Numbered from the stretch's first letter, positions 37,309-46,690 are shown. The stretch is DNA of 64,000 nucleotides from Rhodobacter xanthinilyticus (GCF_001856665.1 NZ_CP017781.1:1302001-1366000); one strand, 5' to 3'. A program made the numbers and translations. Notes: generated by a model not told the origin, from the letters alone.

Positions 37309-37338
37309 TTTGCGTATTTTGGCCAAGAAGAAGGGGGG
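37309..37338. repeat. Intergenic repeat element, single arm (copy 4)
   Basis: TTTGCGTATTTTGG, CCAAGAAGAAGGGG matches the left arm, but no right arm follows; the DUF2127 stop begins 4 bases later. It may be a decayed copy or one arm replaced by the coding end. It lies between two minus-strand genes. Confidence 0.75.
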
Positions 37339-37341
37339 CGG

Positions 37342-37815
37342 TCAGCCCGCGTGGCGGCGGCGCCATTCCTGCACGGTCAGCGCGATCACGACGAGATCGA
37401 GGGCGGAGAGCCAGAGCATCGCGGGATCGGGGGCGAGCGCGTAGCGGTGGAGTTGGTAGAGGATGAAGGCCGAGAGCAGCGCCACCGCCGCCGGATAGGC
37501 CCAGAGCACCCCGCGCGCCAGAAGCGCCACGACGGCGAGTTTCAGAAGGCCATGCGAGAGGAAATAGGCCGCGTAGAAGCCGCGCGCATCGACCGAGAGC
37601 GCCTCGGCGCCGTGCAGGAGCGCATTTGCGAGATGATCGCGCGGGTCTTCGGAGAGCTCATGCGCGGTCAGCCGCTGCGCGAGATGCGCAAGCGCGCCGC
37701 CGGGCAGGGCGAGGAGCACGAGCCCCGAGGCCGCCTCGGCCGCCGCGAGCGCGCCCTTGGCGGCAAGGCTCGCCTCGAAGGCCCAATGCGCCGCCCGCGC
37801 GAGCCGCGCGCGCAT
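37342..37815 (-). CDS. DUF2127 family membrane protein
   Basis: 157-residue membrane protein with about four helices (ALAAAEAASGLVLLALPGG; FYAAYFLSHGLLKLAVVALLA; AYPAAVALLSAFILYQLHRYAL; MLWLSALDLVVIALTVQEW). The sequence matches the DUF2127 pattern (AHWAFEASLAAKG start, HGLLKL in the middle). Function unknown. The start at 37815 is one base past the gpt stop, so translation is probably coupled; an in-frame ATG at 37845 inside gpt is possible. Confidence 0.75.
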   Translation of the reverse strand: MRARLARAAHWAFEASLAAKGALAAAEAASGLVLLALPGGALAHLAQRLTAHELSEDPRDHLANALLHGAEALSVDARGFYAAYFLSHGLLKLAVVALLARGVLWAYPAAVALLSAFILYQLHRYALAPDPAMLWLSALDLVVIALTVQEWRRRHAG

Positions 37816-37816
37816 C

Positions 37817-38320
37817 TCAATCGGTGCCGCGGTAGGGCTGGACATATTGCAGCGCCATATCCCAGGGGAAGAAGATCCAGGTATCCTGGCTGACCTCGGT
37901 GATGAAGCTGTCGACCTGTTCGCGGCCCTTGGGCTTGGCGTAGACGGTGGCGAAATGCGCCTTCGGGTAGAGCGAGCGGACAAGCTCGAGCGTCTTGCCG
38001 CTGTCGACGAGGTCATCGACGATCAAGATCCCGGTGCCGTCGCCCATCAGCTCGGCCTGCGGGGCCTTGATCACCTTCGGCGGGCTTTGCGTCTGGTGGC
38101 TGTAGCCCTTCACCGAGATCGAATCGACCACGCGGATGTTGAGCTCGCGCGCGACGATCGCGGCGGGGACGAGGCCGCCGCGGGTGATCCCCACGATCGC
38201 GCGCCAGGCGCCGGCATCGGGGCCCTTGCCATCGAGCCGCCAGGCCAGCGCGCGCGCATCGCGGTGGAGCTGATCCCAGCTCACATGGAAGCCTTTTTCA
38301 TGGGGCAGACGGTCGGTCAT
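37817..38320 (-). CDS. gpt: Xanthine phosphoribosyltransferase
   Basis: Purine salvage enzyme converting xanthine and guanine to nucleotides with PRPP; 167 residues, close to E. coli Gpt (152). The PRPP motif is [15 protein letters not shown] near residue 98. N-terminal [21 protein letters not shown] is typical of the alphaproteobacterial form. SD GAGAGGA. Followed by the DUF2127 gene. Lies after the LysE gene on the same strand with a 15-base gap. Confidence 0.93.
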   Translation of the reverse strand: MTDRLPHEKGFHVSWDQLHRDARALAWRLDGKGPDAGAWRAIVGITRGGLVPAAIVARELNIRVVDSISVKGYSHQTQSPPKVIKAPQAELMGDGTGILIVDDLVDSGKTLELVRSLYPKAHFATVYAKPKGREQVDSFITEVSQDTWIFFPWDMALQYVQPYRGTD

Positions 38321-38335
38321 GGCGTCCTCTCAGGG

Positions 38336-38953
38336 TCAGGTCAGCGCGAGTTTCAGCCCGAGAAGGGCGAGAAGCCCGCCGAAAATGCGGTCGATCGTGG
38401 TTTTCAGCGCAAGATAGCCGCGCCGGGTGCGCTCGAGCGAGAAGATCCGCGCGACGATCACGTTCCAGCCGGCGTCGTTGATGAAAATGATCGCGAGGAT
38501 CACGCCATAGGCCCAGGCGGGGGCGTGGGGGGGCACGAAGGTGAGAAAGATCGTGCCGAAGAAGACCGCGGGTTTGGGGTTGGCAAGCTGGGTCGCGATG
38601 CCCTGCCAGACGAGGCCCAGGGGCCCGCGCGCCGAGGTTTCCTCGGGCAGGCGGTCGTCGAGCGGCTCGGGCGCGTGGCGCCACATCTTGTAGGCCAGAT
38701 AGATGAGATAGGCCGCGCCCGCGAATTTCAGCACGGTGAGCAGCGCGGGCGCCACGCGGAAGAGCACGGCGAGCCCGAAGAGCGCCGCCACCGCCCAAGC
38801 GCAGGCGCCAAGGCCGATGCCGACGGCAAGCCAGCTGCCCCGCGCAAAGCCCTCGCGCAGCCCGGTCCGGGCCGCCAGCAAGACCGCCGGCCCGGGCGAG
38901 ATCGCCGCCGCGAGATGCACGAGATAGATCGCAACAAATGCGGCGAGCGTCAT
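38336..38953 (-). CDS. LysE/RhtB family exporter
   Basis: Amino-acid or metabolite exporter, 205 residues, about six membrane helices. Family motif: AISPGPAVLLAARTGLREGFARGSWLAVGIGLG at residues 16-49. A second conserved stretch reads NPKPAVFFGTIFLTFV. The start lies 2 bases past the fabI stop, indicating co-transcription with fabI. Substrate not predictable. Confidence 0.88.
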   Translation of the reverse strand: MTLAAFVAIYLVHLAAAISPGPAVLLAARTGLREGFARGSWLAVGIGLGACAWAVAALFGLAVLFRVAPALLTVLKFAGAAYLIYLAYKMWRHAPEPLDDRLPEETSARGPLGLVWQGIATQLANPKPAVFFGTIFLTFVPPHAPAWAYGVILAIIFINDAGWNVIVARIFSLERTRRGYLALKTTIDRIFGGLLALLGLKLALT

Positions 38954-38955
38954 GA

Positions 38956-39777
38956 TCAGTCCTTCCGGCCGGTGACCACGTCGATATCGGGCGCATCCAC
39001 CGCCTTCATGCCGACGACATGATAGCCCGCATCGACATGCAGGTTCTCGCCGGTGGTGCCCGAGCCCAGATCCGAGCACAGATAGAGCGCGGCCTTGCCG
39101 ACCTCTTCTTGCGTCACATTGCGGCGCAAGGGCGAGTTCAGCTCGTTCCACTTCATGATATAGCGGAAATCGCCGATGCCCGAGGCCGCGAGCGTCTTGA
39201 TCGGGCCCGCCGAGATCGCGTTGCAGCGGATGCCGAGCTTGCCCAGATCCTCGGCGATATATTTCACCGACGCCTCGAGCGCGGCCTTGGCCACCCCCAT
39301 CACGTTGTAATGCGGCATCACCTGCTCGGCGCCGTAATAGGTCAGCGTCAGGAGCGAGCCGCCATTCGGCATCATCTCGGCGGCGCGTTTGCACACCGCG
39401 GTGAAGCTGTAGACCGAAATATCCATCGTCATCGCGAAATTCGCGGGCGAGGTATCGACATAGCGGCCGCGCAGCTCGTTCTTGTCCGAGAACCCGATCG
39501 CATGGACGACGAAATCGAGCGTGCCCCATTTCTCTTTCAGCGTCTCGAAGAGCCTATCGAGCGAGCCCTGATCGGCGACATCGCATTCGACCAGGATATC
39601 GCTGCCAAGCTGGGCCGCGAGCGGTTCGACGCGCTTTTTCAGCGCCTCGCCCTGATAGGAGAACGCAAGCTCCGCCCCGGCATTGCCGAGCGCTTTCGCG
39701 ATCCCCCAGGCGATCGACTTGTCGTTCGCCAGACCCATGATCAGCCCGCGTTTGCCGGCCATAAGGGTGTTCGCCAT
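38956..39777 (-). CDS. fabI: Enoyl-[acyl-carrier-protein] reductase FabI
   Basis: NADH-dependent last step of each fatty acid elongation cycle; 273 residues. SDR-like: GLANDKSIAWGIAKAL binds NAD, and the catalytic Tyr and Lys are in YYGAEQVMPHYNVMGVAKAAL (Y-x6-K). C-terminal region reads GDFRYI...GENLHVDAGYHVVGM. The start at 39777 (MANTLMAGKRGLIMG) is the family start. Probable triclosan target by homology. Divergent from pdxH. Confidence 0.96.
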   Translation of the reverse strand: MANTLMAGKRGLIMGLANDKSIAWGIAKALGNAGAELAFSYQGEALKKRVEPLAAQLGSDILVECDVADQGSLDRLFETLKEKWGTLDFVVHAIGFSDKNELRGRYVDTSPANFAMTMDISVYSFTAVCKRAAEMMPNGGSLLTLTYYGAEQVMPHYNVMGVAKAALEASVKYIAEDLGKLGIRCNAISAGPIKTLAASGIGDFRYIMKWNELNSPLRRNVTQEEVGKAALYLCSDLGSGTTGENLHVDAGYHVVGMKAVDAPDIDVVTGRKD

Positions 39778-39909
39778 CTGAATTACCTCACGCTTCCCTC
39801 TGGTAAGTGGCCCAGCATTAGGACAAAGCTTGAGGCGCATCAAGGCCGCCCGGGTGCGGCTGTGGTATGGAATTGACGCCGGGGAAGCGGCGCACAGAGG
39901 AGCCAGGCG

Positions 39910-40533
39910 ATGAGCGACAGAACCGGGATTTTCGCGGGCGATGACCCCTTTGCCATTGCGATGCGGTGGCTCGAGGAGGCCGAGAAGACCGAGCTGAACG
40001 ACCCGAACGCGATGGCGATCGCGACGGTCGATGCCGAGGGGCTGCCCAATGTGCGGATGGTGCTGCTCAAGGAAATCGAGGGCCGCGAGACGCCCTCGGG
40101 CGGGGCCTTCGTCTTCTATACCAACTATCATTCCGCCAAGGCGCAGGAGATCGAGGGCGCCGGCAAGGCCGCTTTCGTGATGCATTGGAAGAGCCTGCGC
40201 CGGCAGATCCGGGTGCGCGGGATCGTGACGCGCGAGGAGGGGCCGCAGGCGGATGCCTATTATGCCTCGCGCTCGCTGAAATCGCGGCTCGGCGCCTGGG
40301 CCTCGCATCAGAGCCAGCCGCTGGCGTCCCGCACGGCATTGATGACCGAGGTGGCGCGCGTCACCGCCGCTCATGGCCCGAGCCCGAAACGCCCGCCGTT
40401 CTGGGGCGGCTACCGGATCACGCCGCTCGAGATCGAATTCTGGGCCGATGGCGCCTTCCGGCTGCATGACCGCTTCCGCTGGCGCCGCGCTGACCCAGCG
40501 TCAGATTGGGCGGTGACCCGCCTGAACCCCTGA
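39910..40533 (+). CDS. pdxH: Pyridoxamine/pyridoxine 5'-phosphate oxidase
   Basis: FMN enzyme that makes pyridoxal 5'-phosphate; 207 residues, normal length. Motifs: [54 protein letters not shown] and the C-terminal [17 protein letters not shown] plus RLNP end. SD CAGAGGAG. Monocistronic, with a stem-loop right after the stop. Confidence 0.96.
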   Translation: MSDRTGIFAGDDPFAIAMRWLEEAEKTELNDPNAMAIATVDAEGLPNVRMVLLKEIEGRETPSGGAFVFYTNYHSAKAQEIEGAGKAAFVMHWKSLRRQIRVRGIVTREEGPQADAYYASRSLKSRLGAWASHQSQPLASRTALMTEVARVTAAHGPSPKRPPFWGGYRITPLEIEFWADGAFRLHDRFRWRRADPASDWAVTRLNP

Positions 40534-40552
40534 ATTTCACGCTTCGTGAAAT
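40534..40552. terminator. Stem-loop directly after pdxH
   Basis: ATTTCACG-CTT-CGTGAAAT, a perfect 8-bp stem with a 3-base loop that starts on the base after the pdxH stop. No T-run follows, so it may be an RNA-stability hairpin or an operator rather than a simple terminator. Confidence 0.45.
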
Positions 40553-40673
40553 GCTGCGGTAATGAAAACCATACTTTTTCTGCTTGAATCCGCCGAGCTT
40601 CCTGTGAGACTGACTCGCAGCCGGGGGGGCTTTGACGGGTGTAGGGCCCGGGGAACGCGACAGGAACTTGAGG

Positions 40674-41210
40674 ATGGAACAGGCGCCGATGCAAATGCGG
40701 GAGGTCCGCGGGCGGGTCAAATGGTTCGACCCGGGCAAGGGGTTCGGCTTCATCATCGACGGGGCGGGCGGGCCCGATATCTTGCTCCACGCGAATGTGC
40801 TGCGCAACTTCGGGCAGGGCTCGGTGGCCGACAATGCCGGGATCGTCGTGCTCGTGCAATCGACCCCGCGCGGCGCGCAGGCGGTCGAGGTGTTGGAGAT
40901 CGAGCCGCCCGAGGGCGAGGGCCGGATCGCGCCGATCGAGGATCTGGGCGATGCCGACCCCGACGTGATCGCGGCGATGCCGCTCGAGCCCGCGCGGGTC
41001 AAATGGTTCGACAAGGTCAAGGGCTTCGGCTTTGCCAATGTGTTCGGCCGCTCCGAGGATGTCTTCGTGCATATCGAGGTGCTGCGCCGGTCGGGCTTTG
41101 CCGATCTCGGCCCGGGCGAGGCGGTGTGCCTGCGGGTGATCGAGGGCAAACGCGGCCGGATGGCGGCGCAGGTGGTGTCTTGGGAAGCCGCAGCGCGCAG
41201 CGGCGCCTGA
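40674..41210 (+). CDS. Double cold-shock-domain protein
   Basis: 178 residues with two CSD/OB folds. The first is at residues 8-75 (REVRGRVKWFDPGKGFGFIIDGAGGPDILLHANVL) and the second at about 103-170 (PARVKWFDKVKGFGFANVFGRSEDVFVHIEVLRR). Both carry RNP1 (GFGF) but the RNP2 sites (DILLH; DVFVH) differ slightly. Binds single-stranded RNA/DNA by homology. Two-domain versions are common in alphaproteobacteria. ATG 40674 is preferred over a TTG at 40632. Overlaps the next gene. Confidence 0.9.
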   Translation: MEQAPMQMREVRGRVKWFDPGKGFGFIIDGAGGPDILLHANVLRNFGQGSVADNAGIVVLVQSTPRGAQAVEVLEIEPPEGEGRIAPIEDLGDADPDVIAAMPLEPARVKWFDKVKGFGFANVFGRSEDVFVHIEVLRRSGFADLGPGEAVCLRVIEGKRGRMAAQVVSWEAAARSGA

Positions 41211-41671
41211 GTGCCGCCGCGGCGCTGATCCTCGCGGCACAGGCCGCGGCGGCGGCGCCCGCCTGCGAGAGCGATCTGGCCCGGATCAAGCGCGCCGATG
41301 GCGAGGAGCGGGTGTTTCACATCGAGCTGGCCGATGACCCGGCCGAGCGCGCGCGCGGGCTGATGGGGCGCGCCCCGCTCGCGCCCGGCGCCGGGATGCT
41401 CTTCGTCTACGAGACCGAGCGGCCCGTCGCCTTCTGGATGAAGGACACGCCCGCGCCGCTCGACATGCTGTTCATCAATGCCGCGGGGCAGGTGGTGCGC
41501 GTGCACCCGCGCGCGGTGCCTTTCGACGAAACCCCGATCCCCTCGGGCGCGCCGGTGCGCTTCGTGCTCGAGATCGCGGGCGGGCAGGCGGCGGCGCAAG
41601 GCCTCGCGCCGGGCGCGGTTCTCGCCCATCCCGCGATCGCGCCGGCCAGCGCGGCCTGGCCCTGCCGCTGA
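41180..41671 (+). CDS. DUF192 family secreted protein
   Basis: 163 residues: signal-peptide-like start (MGSRSAQRRLSAAAALILAAQAAAAA), then the DUF192 domain (FHIELADDPAERARGLMGR, MLFVYETERPVAFWMKDTPAPLDMLFI, VRVHPRAVPFDETPI, RFVLEIAGG). Family function unknown. The only sensible start is a TTG at 41180 inside the end of the cold-shock gene, with AGGTGGTG upstream; no in-frame ATG or GTG precedes the domain. Start confidence is lower than family confidence. Confidence 0.82.
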   Translation: MGSRSAQRRLSAAAALILAAQAAAAAPACESDLARIKRADGEERVFHIELADDPAERARGLMGRAPLAPGAGMLFVYETERPVAFWMKDTPAPLDMLFINAAGQVVRVHPRAVPFDETPIPSGAPVRFVLEIAGGQAAAQGLAPGAVLAHPAIAPASAAWPCR

Positions 41672-41723
41672 GCGGCGCATCGGGGCTTCCCCTCGGCGCC
41701 GAGGCCGGATAGGAAGGCGGGGT

Positions 41724-41800
41724 CGGGGCGTAGCGCAGCCTGGTAGCGCGACGGTTTTGGGTACCGTAGGTCGGAAGTTCGAATCTTCTCGCCCCGACCA
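41724..41800 (+). tRNA. tRNA-Pro (anticodon UGG)
   Basis: 77-nt cloverleaf: acceptor CGGGGCG/CGCCCCG, D-arm GCGCAGCCTGGTAGCGC, anticodon stem ACGGT/ACCGT with loop TTTGGGT (anticodon TGG), T-arm with GTTCGAAT and encoded 3' ACCA. Decodes CCA and, by wobble, other Pro codons. Confidence 0.97.
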
Positions 41801-41920
41801 GTTCCTCCCCTCCCATCGACATCCCCGACATCCCCTCCCCTCCCGTCACGGCGCCGCCGCCGCAGGTGTCTCGCGCGGCCCTGCGGCGAGACTGTCTCAA
41901 ATGGTAGAGCCCGGCCCGCG

Positions 41921-41959
41921 CGCCCCAAGATCTGGGGGCGGGGCCCGCATCTTGGGGCG
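41921..41959. repeat. 11-bp stem-loop of unknown role
   Basis: CGCCCCAAGAT and its perfect inverse ATCTTGGGGCG flank a 17-base G-rich loop. It has no T-run and lies 120 bases past the tRNA. Confidence 0.5.
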
Positions 41960-42076
41960 GCTCGGGGCGAATCTCCCCATCCGATTCCCGGGACTCGCTG
42001 CGCAGAATTTGGGCAAAACCGGCTGCGCGGGCGGGCTGCGGTCCTGCGCCGCAGGGCTTTGGCGGGGCGCCGCGAT

Positions 42077-42107
42077 CCATCCACAGAAATCCGCACCATG
42101 TGGATGG
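42077..42107. promoter_or_regulatory. Inverted pair of DnaA-box-like 9-mers upstream of nrdJ
   Basis: CCATCCACA (42077-42085) and its exact inverse TGTGGATGG (42099-42107), 13 bases apart. Each differs from the DnaA box TTATCCACA at two positions. The pair may instead be a hairpin. A third copy is at 42198. Confidence 0.4.
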
Positions 42108-42197
42108 AAATTTTCCCGCCCCTGCGCGCGGCCAGCCGAGGCGAATGAATCAAGGAATTTGCGGCACTTGCCGCGCTGCGGCGCCCCCGGGGGCCCT

Positions 42198-42206
42198 TGT
42201 GGATGA
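42198..42206 (-). promoter_or_regulatory. DnaA-box-like 9-mer upstream of nrdJ
   Basis: TGTGGATGA; the inverse TCATCCACA matches the DnaA box TTATCCACA at 8 of 9 positions. Confidence 0.35.
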
Positions 42207-42305
42207 ATCAAAAGGTTAATTTCCAGGCTCTTGCGCTTTTGCCCGTCAAACGAAAAAACCCACTCCAAGCCGAGAAAGTTTTATTGACCCTCTGCGCGAA
42301 CCTCG

Positions 42306-42347
42306 CCAGTTTGTGGGGGCGGGCCAGAAAACTACCACATATAGTGG
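42306..42347. promoter_or_regulatory. Candidate NrdR box pair upstream of nrdJ
   Basis: CCACATATAGTGG (42335-42347) resembles the NrdR consensus (ACAC-ATATAT-GTGT type) in its CCAC...GTGG dyad around an ATATA core. A weaker CCAGTTTGTGG lies 30 bases upstream (centre to centre), near the three-helical-turn spacing of known NrdR box pairs. nrdR is not in this window. Confidence 0.5.
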
Positions 42348-42483
42348 GGTCGCGGCGGGACAGTCTTCCTCTCAGGTCGATCCCTCAGGGTCGGGCCACT
42401 CTTTCGGCGCCGCTGAAAGAGGCGGGGAAAATTTGTCCCGAGCGGGCAGCCGCACAGTCTTTGAGAACGTAGGGACAGGGCAG

Positions 42484-45400
42484 ATGAAGATCGAACGCAA
42501 GTTCACGCAGGCCGACACCGGCGCCTATGGTGAGATCGCTTTCACCACGACCACCTCGGAGATCCGCAACCCCGATGGCAAGATCGTGTTCCGCAACGAT
42601 CAGGTCGAGGTGCCCGAGGGCTGGAGCCAGGTCGCCTCCGACGTTCTCGCGCAGAAATATTTCCGCAAGGCGGGCGTGCCGGCCGCGCGCAAACGCGTCG
42701 CCGAACAGGGCGTGCCCGAGTTCCTGTGGCGCTCGATCCCCGATGAAGAGGCGCTCGCCGCCCTGCCCGAAGAGGCGCGCTTCATCGGCGAGACCTCGGC
42801 CAAGCAGGTCTTCGACCGGCTCGCCGGCGCCTGGGCCTATTGGGGCTGGAAGGGCGGCTATTTCTCGTCCGAGGCGGATGCCCGCGCCTATTATGACGAG
42901 ATGCGCTTCATGCTGGCCGAACAGATGGCCGCGCCGAACTCGCCGCAATGGTTCAACACCGGCCTGCATTGGGCCTATGGCATCGACGGCCCGAGCCAGG
43001 GCCATTACTACGTCGATTTCAAGACCGGCGCGCTGACCAAATCGGCCTCGGCCTATGAACACCCGCAGCCCCATGCCTGCTTCATCCAATCGGTGAAGGA
43101 CGATCTCGTCGGCGAGGGCGGGATCATGGACCTCTGGGTGCGCGAGGCGCGGCTCTTCAAATACGGCTCGGGCACCGGCACCAACTTCTCCAGCCTGCGC
43201 GCCGAGGGCGAGCGGCTCTCGGGGGGCGGCAAATCCTCGGGGCTGATGGGCTTTCTGAAGATCGGCGACCGCGCGGCGGGGGCGATCAAATCGGGCGGCA
43301 CCACGCGGCGCGCGGCCAAGATGGTGATCTGCGACATGGATCACCCCGATATCGAGGCCTTCGTGAACTGGAAGGTGATCGAGGAGCAGAAGGTGGCCAG
43401 CCTCGTCGCGGGCTCGAAGATGCATGAGCGCGAGCTCAACAAGATCTTCGACGCGATCCGGGCGTTCGATGGCTCGGAGGCGGGCGCGACCGACCCGGCG
43501 GTGAACGAGGGGCTGAAAGCCGCGATCCGCTCGGCCAAGCGCGCGATGATCCCCGAGACCTATATCAACCGCGTGCTGCAATATGCCCGTCAGGGCTACA
43601 GCTCGATCGAATTCCCCACCTATGACACCGATTGGGACAGCGAGGCCTATATCTCGGTCTCGGGCCAGAATTCGAACAACTCGGTGCGCGTCACCAACGC
43701 GTTTCTCAAGGCGGTGAAGGACGATGCCGATTGGGAGCTGATCCGCCGCACCGACGGCAAGGTCGCCAAGACCGTCAAGGCGCGCGATCTGTGGGATCAG
43801 GTCGGCCATGCCGCCTGGGCCTGCGCCGACCCGGGGATCCAGTTCCACGACACGGTGAACGAGTGGCATACCTGCCCCGAGGACGGGCCGATCCGCGGCT
43901 CGAACCCCTGCTCGGAATACATGTTCCTCGACGACACGGCCTGCAACCTGGCCTCGATGAACCTGCTGACCTTCTACAAGGGTGGCAAATTCGACGCCGA
44001 TGCCTATGTCCATGCCACCCGGCTCTGGACGGTGACGCTCGAGATCTCGGTCACGATGGCGCAATTCCCCAGCCGCGAGATCGCGCAGCGCAGCTATGAT
44101 TTCCGCACGCTGGGGCTCGGCTACGCCAATATCGGCGGGCTTTTGATGACCATGGGCCTTGGCTATGACAGCGACGAGGGCCGGGCGCTCTGCGGCGCGC
44201 TCACCGCGGTGATGACCGGCGTGAGCTACGCCACCTCGGCCGAGATGGCGGGCGAGCTCGGGCCCTTCCCGGGCTATGCGAAGAACCGCGAGCATATGCT
44301 GCGGGTGATCCGCAACCACCGCACCGCGGCGCATGGCAAATCGAACGGCTATGAGGGGCTCGAGGTGAAACCCGTGCCGCTCGATCTGGGCAATTGCCCC
44401 GACCCGACGCTGACCGAACTCGCGCGCCACGCCTGGGACGAGGCGCTCGAGCTCGGCATGCAACACGGCTTCCGCAACGCGCAGGTCTCGGTGATCGCGC
44501 CGACCGGCACGATCGGCCTCGTGATGGATTGCGACACCACCGGCATCGAGCCCGATTTCGCGCTGGTGAAGTTCAAGAAACTCGCGGGCGGCGGCTATTT
44601 CAAGATCATCAACCGTTCGGTGCCGGCCGCCCTCGAGGCGCTGGGCTATCCCTCGAGCCAGATCGAGGAAATCATCGCCTATGCGGTGGGCCATGGCTCG
44701 CTTGGCAATTGCCCGGGGATCAACCACACCGCGCTGATCGGCCACGGCTTCGGCCCGCGCGAGATCGAGAAGATCGAAGCGGCGCTGCCCTCGGCTTTCG
44801 ACGTGCGCTTCGTCTTCAATCAATGGACGCTCGGCGAGGAATTCTGCGCCAAAACGCTCGGCATCCCGGTCGAGAAGCTCGCCGACCCGACCTTCGATCT
44901 CTTGCGCCACCTCGGCTTCACCAAGGCCCAGGTCGATGCCGCCAACGACCATGTCTGCGGCACGATGACCCTCGAGGGCGCGCCCTTCCTCAAGCCCGAG
45001 CATTACGTCGTCTTCGACTGCGCCAATGCCTGCGGCAAGAAGGGGCGCCGCTATCTCTCGGTCGAGAGCCATATCCGCATGATGGCCGCCGCGCAGAGCT
45101 TCATCTCGGGCGCGATCTCGAAGACGATCAACATGCCGAACTCCGCCTCGATCGAGGAGACGCTGGCGGCCTATGAGCTGAGCTGGTCGCTCGGCATCAA
45201 GGCCAATGCGCTCTACCGCGACGGCTCGAAGCTCAGCCAGCCGCTCGCCTCCGCGCTGGTCGAGGATGACGAGGAGGCCGAGGAGATCCTCGCCTCGGGC
45301 TCGCAGGCCGAGAAGGCCGCGACCTTGGCCGAGAAGATCGTCGAGAAGATCATCGTCAAGGAAATCGTCCGCTCGCATCGCGAGAAGCTGCCCGCGCGGC

Positions 45401-46167
45401 GCAAGGGCTATACCCAGAAGGCGGTGGTCGGCGGCCACAAGGTCTATCTGCGCACCGGCGAATATGACGATGGCTCGCTCGGCGAGATCTTCATCGACAT
45501 GCACAAGGAAGGCGCGGGCTTCCGCGCGATGATGAACAATTTCGCCATCGCGGTGTCGGTCGGGCTGCAATATGGCGTGCCGCTCGAGGAATTCGTCGAC
45601 GCCTTCACCTTCACCAAATTCGAGCCCGCGGGCATGGTGCAGGGCAATGACTCGATCAAGAACGCGACCTCGATCCTCGATTATGTGTTCCGCGAGCTGG
45701 CGGTGAGCTATCTCGACCGCACCGATCTGGCCCATGTCAAACCGCAAGGCGCGAGCTTTGACGAGCTCGGCGGTGGCAAGGACGAGGGCAAGCGCAACAT
45801 CAAGCCGGTGGAGGAAACCGCGGCGTCGAAATCGCTCGAAGTGCTGCGCCAGATCTCCTCGACGGGCTATCTGCGCAAGCGCCTGCCGCAGGAGCTGGTG
45901 GTGCTGCAAGGGGGGGCTGCGACCGCGCTCGCGGGCGGCGATCCGATCGCGGCGCTGAACACGCTCGTGCCGGAGACGGCGACGACGGTTTCGGTCACCG
46001 CGAGCACTTCGATCGCCTCGGGCGTGGTGGCGATGGATGCGCGCGCCAAGGCGAAGATGCAGGGCTATGAGGGCGAGGCCTGCGGCGAATGCGGCAACTA
46101 TACGCTCGTGCGCAACGGAACCTGCATGAAGTGCAACACCTGCGGCGGCACGAGCGGCTGTAGCTGA
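42484..46167 (+). CDS. nrdJ: Adenosylcobalamin-dependent (class II) ribonucleotide reductase
   Basis: Makes deoxyribonucleotides with B12 and works with or without oxygen. 1,227 residues, the long form of the alphaproteobacteria. Active-site regions: [34 protein letters not shown] (catalytic Cys and Glu) and [17 protein letters not shown]. The C-terminus carries the redox tail [27 protein letters not shown] with two CxxC pairs. The start at 42484 (MKIERKF) follows AGGGACAGG. The upstream region suggests NrdR control. A small gene follows. Confidence 0.97.
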   Translation: MKIERKFTQADTGAYGEIAFTTTTSEIRNPDGKIVFRNDQVEVPEGWSQVASDVLAQKYFRKAGVPAARKRVAEQGVPEFLWRSIPDEEALAALPEEARFIGETSAKQVFDRLAGAWAYWGWKGGYFSSEADARAYYDEMRFMLAEQMAAPNSPQWFNTGLHWAYGIDGPSQGHYYVDFKTGALTKSASAYEHPQPHACFIQSVKDDLVGEGGIMDLWVREARLFKYGSGTGTNFSSLRAEGERLSGGGKSSGLMGFLKIGDRAAGAIKSGGTTRRAAKMVICDMDHPDIEAFVNWKVIEEQKVASLVAGSKMHERELNKIFDAIRAFDGSEAGATDPAVNEGLKAAIRSAKRAMIPETYINRVLQYARQGYSSIEFPTYDTDWDSEAYISVSGQNSNNSVRVTNAFLKAVKDDADWELIRRTDGKVAKTVKARDLWDQVGHAAWACADPGIQFHDTVNEWHTCPEDGPIRGSNPCSEYMFLDDTACNLASMNLLTFYKGGKFDADAYVHATRLWTVTLEISVTMAQFPSREIAQRSYDFRTLGLGYANIGGLLMTMGLGYDSDEGRALCGALTAVMTGVSYATSAEMAGELGPFPGYAKNREHMLRVIRNHRTAAHGKSNGYEGLEVKPVPLDLGNCPDPTLTELARHAWDEALELGMQHGFRNAQVSVIAPTGTIGLVMDCDTTGIEPDFALVKFKKLAGGGYFKIINRSVPAALEALGYPSSQIEEIIAYAVGHGSLGNCPGINHTALIGHGFGPREIEKIEAALPSAFDVRFVFNQWTLGEEFCAKTLGIPVEKLADPTFDLLRHLGFTKAQVDAANDHVCGTMTLEGAPFLKPEHYVVFDCANACGKKGRRYLSVESHIRMMAAAQSFISGAISKTINMPNSASIEETLAAYELSWSLGIKANALYRDGSKLSQPLASALVEDDEEAEEILASGSQAEKAATLAEKIVEKIIVKEIVRSHREKLPARRKGYTQKAVVGGHKVYLRTGEYDDGSLGEIFIDMHKEGAGFRAMMNNFAIAVSVGLQYGVPLEEFVDAFTFTKFEPAGMVQGNDSIKNATSILDYVFRELAVSYLDRTDLAHVKPQGASFDELGGGKDEGKRNIKPVEETAASKSLEVLRQISSTGYLRKRLPQELVVLQGGAATALAGGDPIAALNTLVPETATTVSVTASTSIASGVVAMDARAKAKMQGYEGEACGECGNYTLVRNGTCMKCNTCGGTSGCS

Positions 46168-46240
46168 TCCGCGCAAGGGTCGGAAATCAATGAAACTTTC
46201 CGCGCGGGGGGGCTCGCGCGGGTGGCTAACGGAGGGCTCG

Positions 46241-46489
46241 GTGGAGCTGATCGTCGGAAATAAACGTGTCACGGTTCAGGCGCTGCGGCGGATCCCCGGC
46301 GGGATCGAGGCGCAGTTGGTGGGCGAGGCGCTGACCTCGGTGCTCGATGCGACCTTTCGTGGCGGCGCCTCGATCGAGGTGATCGGCGGCGATCTCGATC
46401 ACCATGCGCTCGACGTGACCGATATCCGTATGGCGGGGGCCTCGACCACCGTCACGCTGCTCAGCGGCGGGCGTCAGGCGCTGCATTGA
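46241..46489 (+). CDS. Small hypothetical protein downstream of nrdJ
   Basis: 82-residue protein of no recognised family: MELIVGNKRVTVQALRRIPGG, then VLDATFRGGASIEVIGGDLDHHALDVTDIRMAGASTTVTLLSGG. It looks like a compact beta-rich fold with no membrane segment. The GTG at 46241 is preceded by GGAGGG at a 4-5 base distance; an ATG at 46190 would add 17 residues. It lies 73 bases after nrdJ and before a terminator, so it is probably co-transcribed. Confidence 0.6.
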   Translation: MELIVGNKRVTVQALRRIPGGIEAQLVGEALTSVLDATFRGGASIEVIGGDLDHHALDVTDIRMAGASTTVTLLSGGRQALH

Positions 46490-46581
46490 GATCCGGGGCG
46501 GGTGCGCTCGCCCCAGACGTCGAGAAGGCCCAGGCAACAAACGGCTCGGGCGGTCAAGGAATGAGCCTGATCGACGAGACT

Positions 46582-46613
46582 GGCCCCCTTCGGCAACGGA
46601 GGGGGCCGATTTC
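46582..46613 (+). terminator. Terminator after nrdJ and small gene
   Basis: GGCCCCCT...AGGGGGCC stem with loop around TCGGCAACGG, followed by GATTTCGGTTT. Imperfect U-run, so moderate. Confidence 0.6.
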
Positions 46614-46690
46614 GGTTTGGCGGGGCGCTGGCCGTTTGGCACGCGCGCCCGGATGCGGGGCCCGTGGCGCGTGCGCGGGGGGGGGCGCGG

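Larger units (their letters stand above)
41801..42483. other. 683-base non-coding region between tRNA-Pro and nrdJ
   Basis: No convincing gene is seen. It holds pyrimidine-rich sequence after the tRNA, a strong 11-bp stem-loop (41921-41959), three DnaA-box-like 9-mers (42077-42206), a TTGACC -35-like hexamer at 42284, an NrdR-box-like dyad pair (42306-42347), and a stem CTCTTTC/GAAAGAG (42399-42421) in the likely nrdJ leader. Base composition falls towards AT in 42200-42290 compared with the genes around it. Confidence 0.6.

Noticed and set aside
41897-42268. Antisense frame in the nrdJ upstream region
   Set aside because: Low-complexity, no Shine-Dalgarno and no recognisable fold; it overlaps the stem-loops.
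42390-42470. Cobalamin riboswitch in the nrdJ leader
   Set aside because: The fragment GGGGAAAATTTGTCCC looks superficially like part of one, but no B12 box (AGTCAGGA...) or GCCACTG core was found. A covariance search would settle it.
42385-46272. Very long open frame antisense to nrdJ (about 1,295 codons)
   Set aside because: It is a mirror effect of GC-rich codon bias. The amino-acid composition is Arg/Ala/Gly/His-rich with no domain, and the sense strand has a full, conserved nrdJ.
46561-46620. Short ATG frame after the small gene at 46.5 kb
   Set aside because: It runs through the terminator hairpin and lacks a Shine-Dalgarno.
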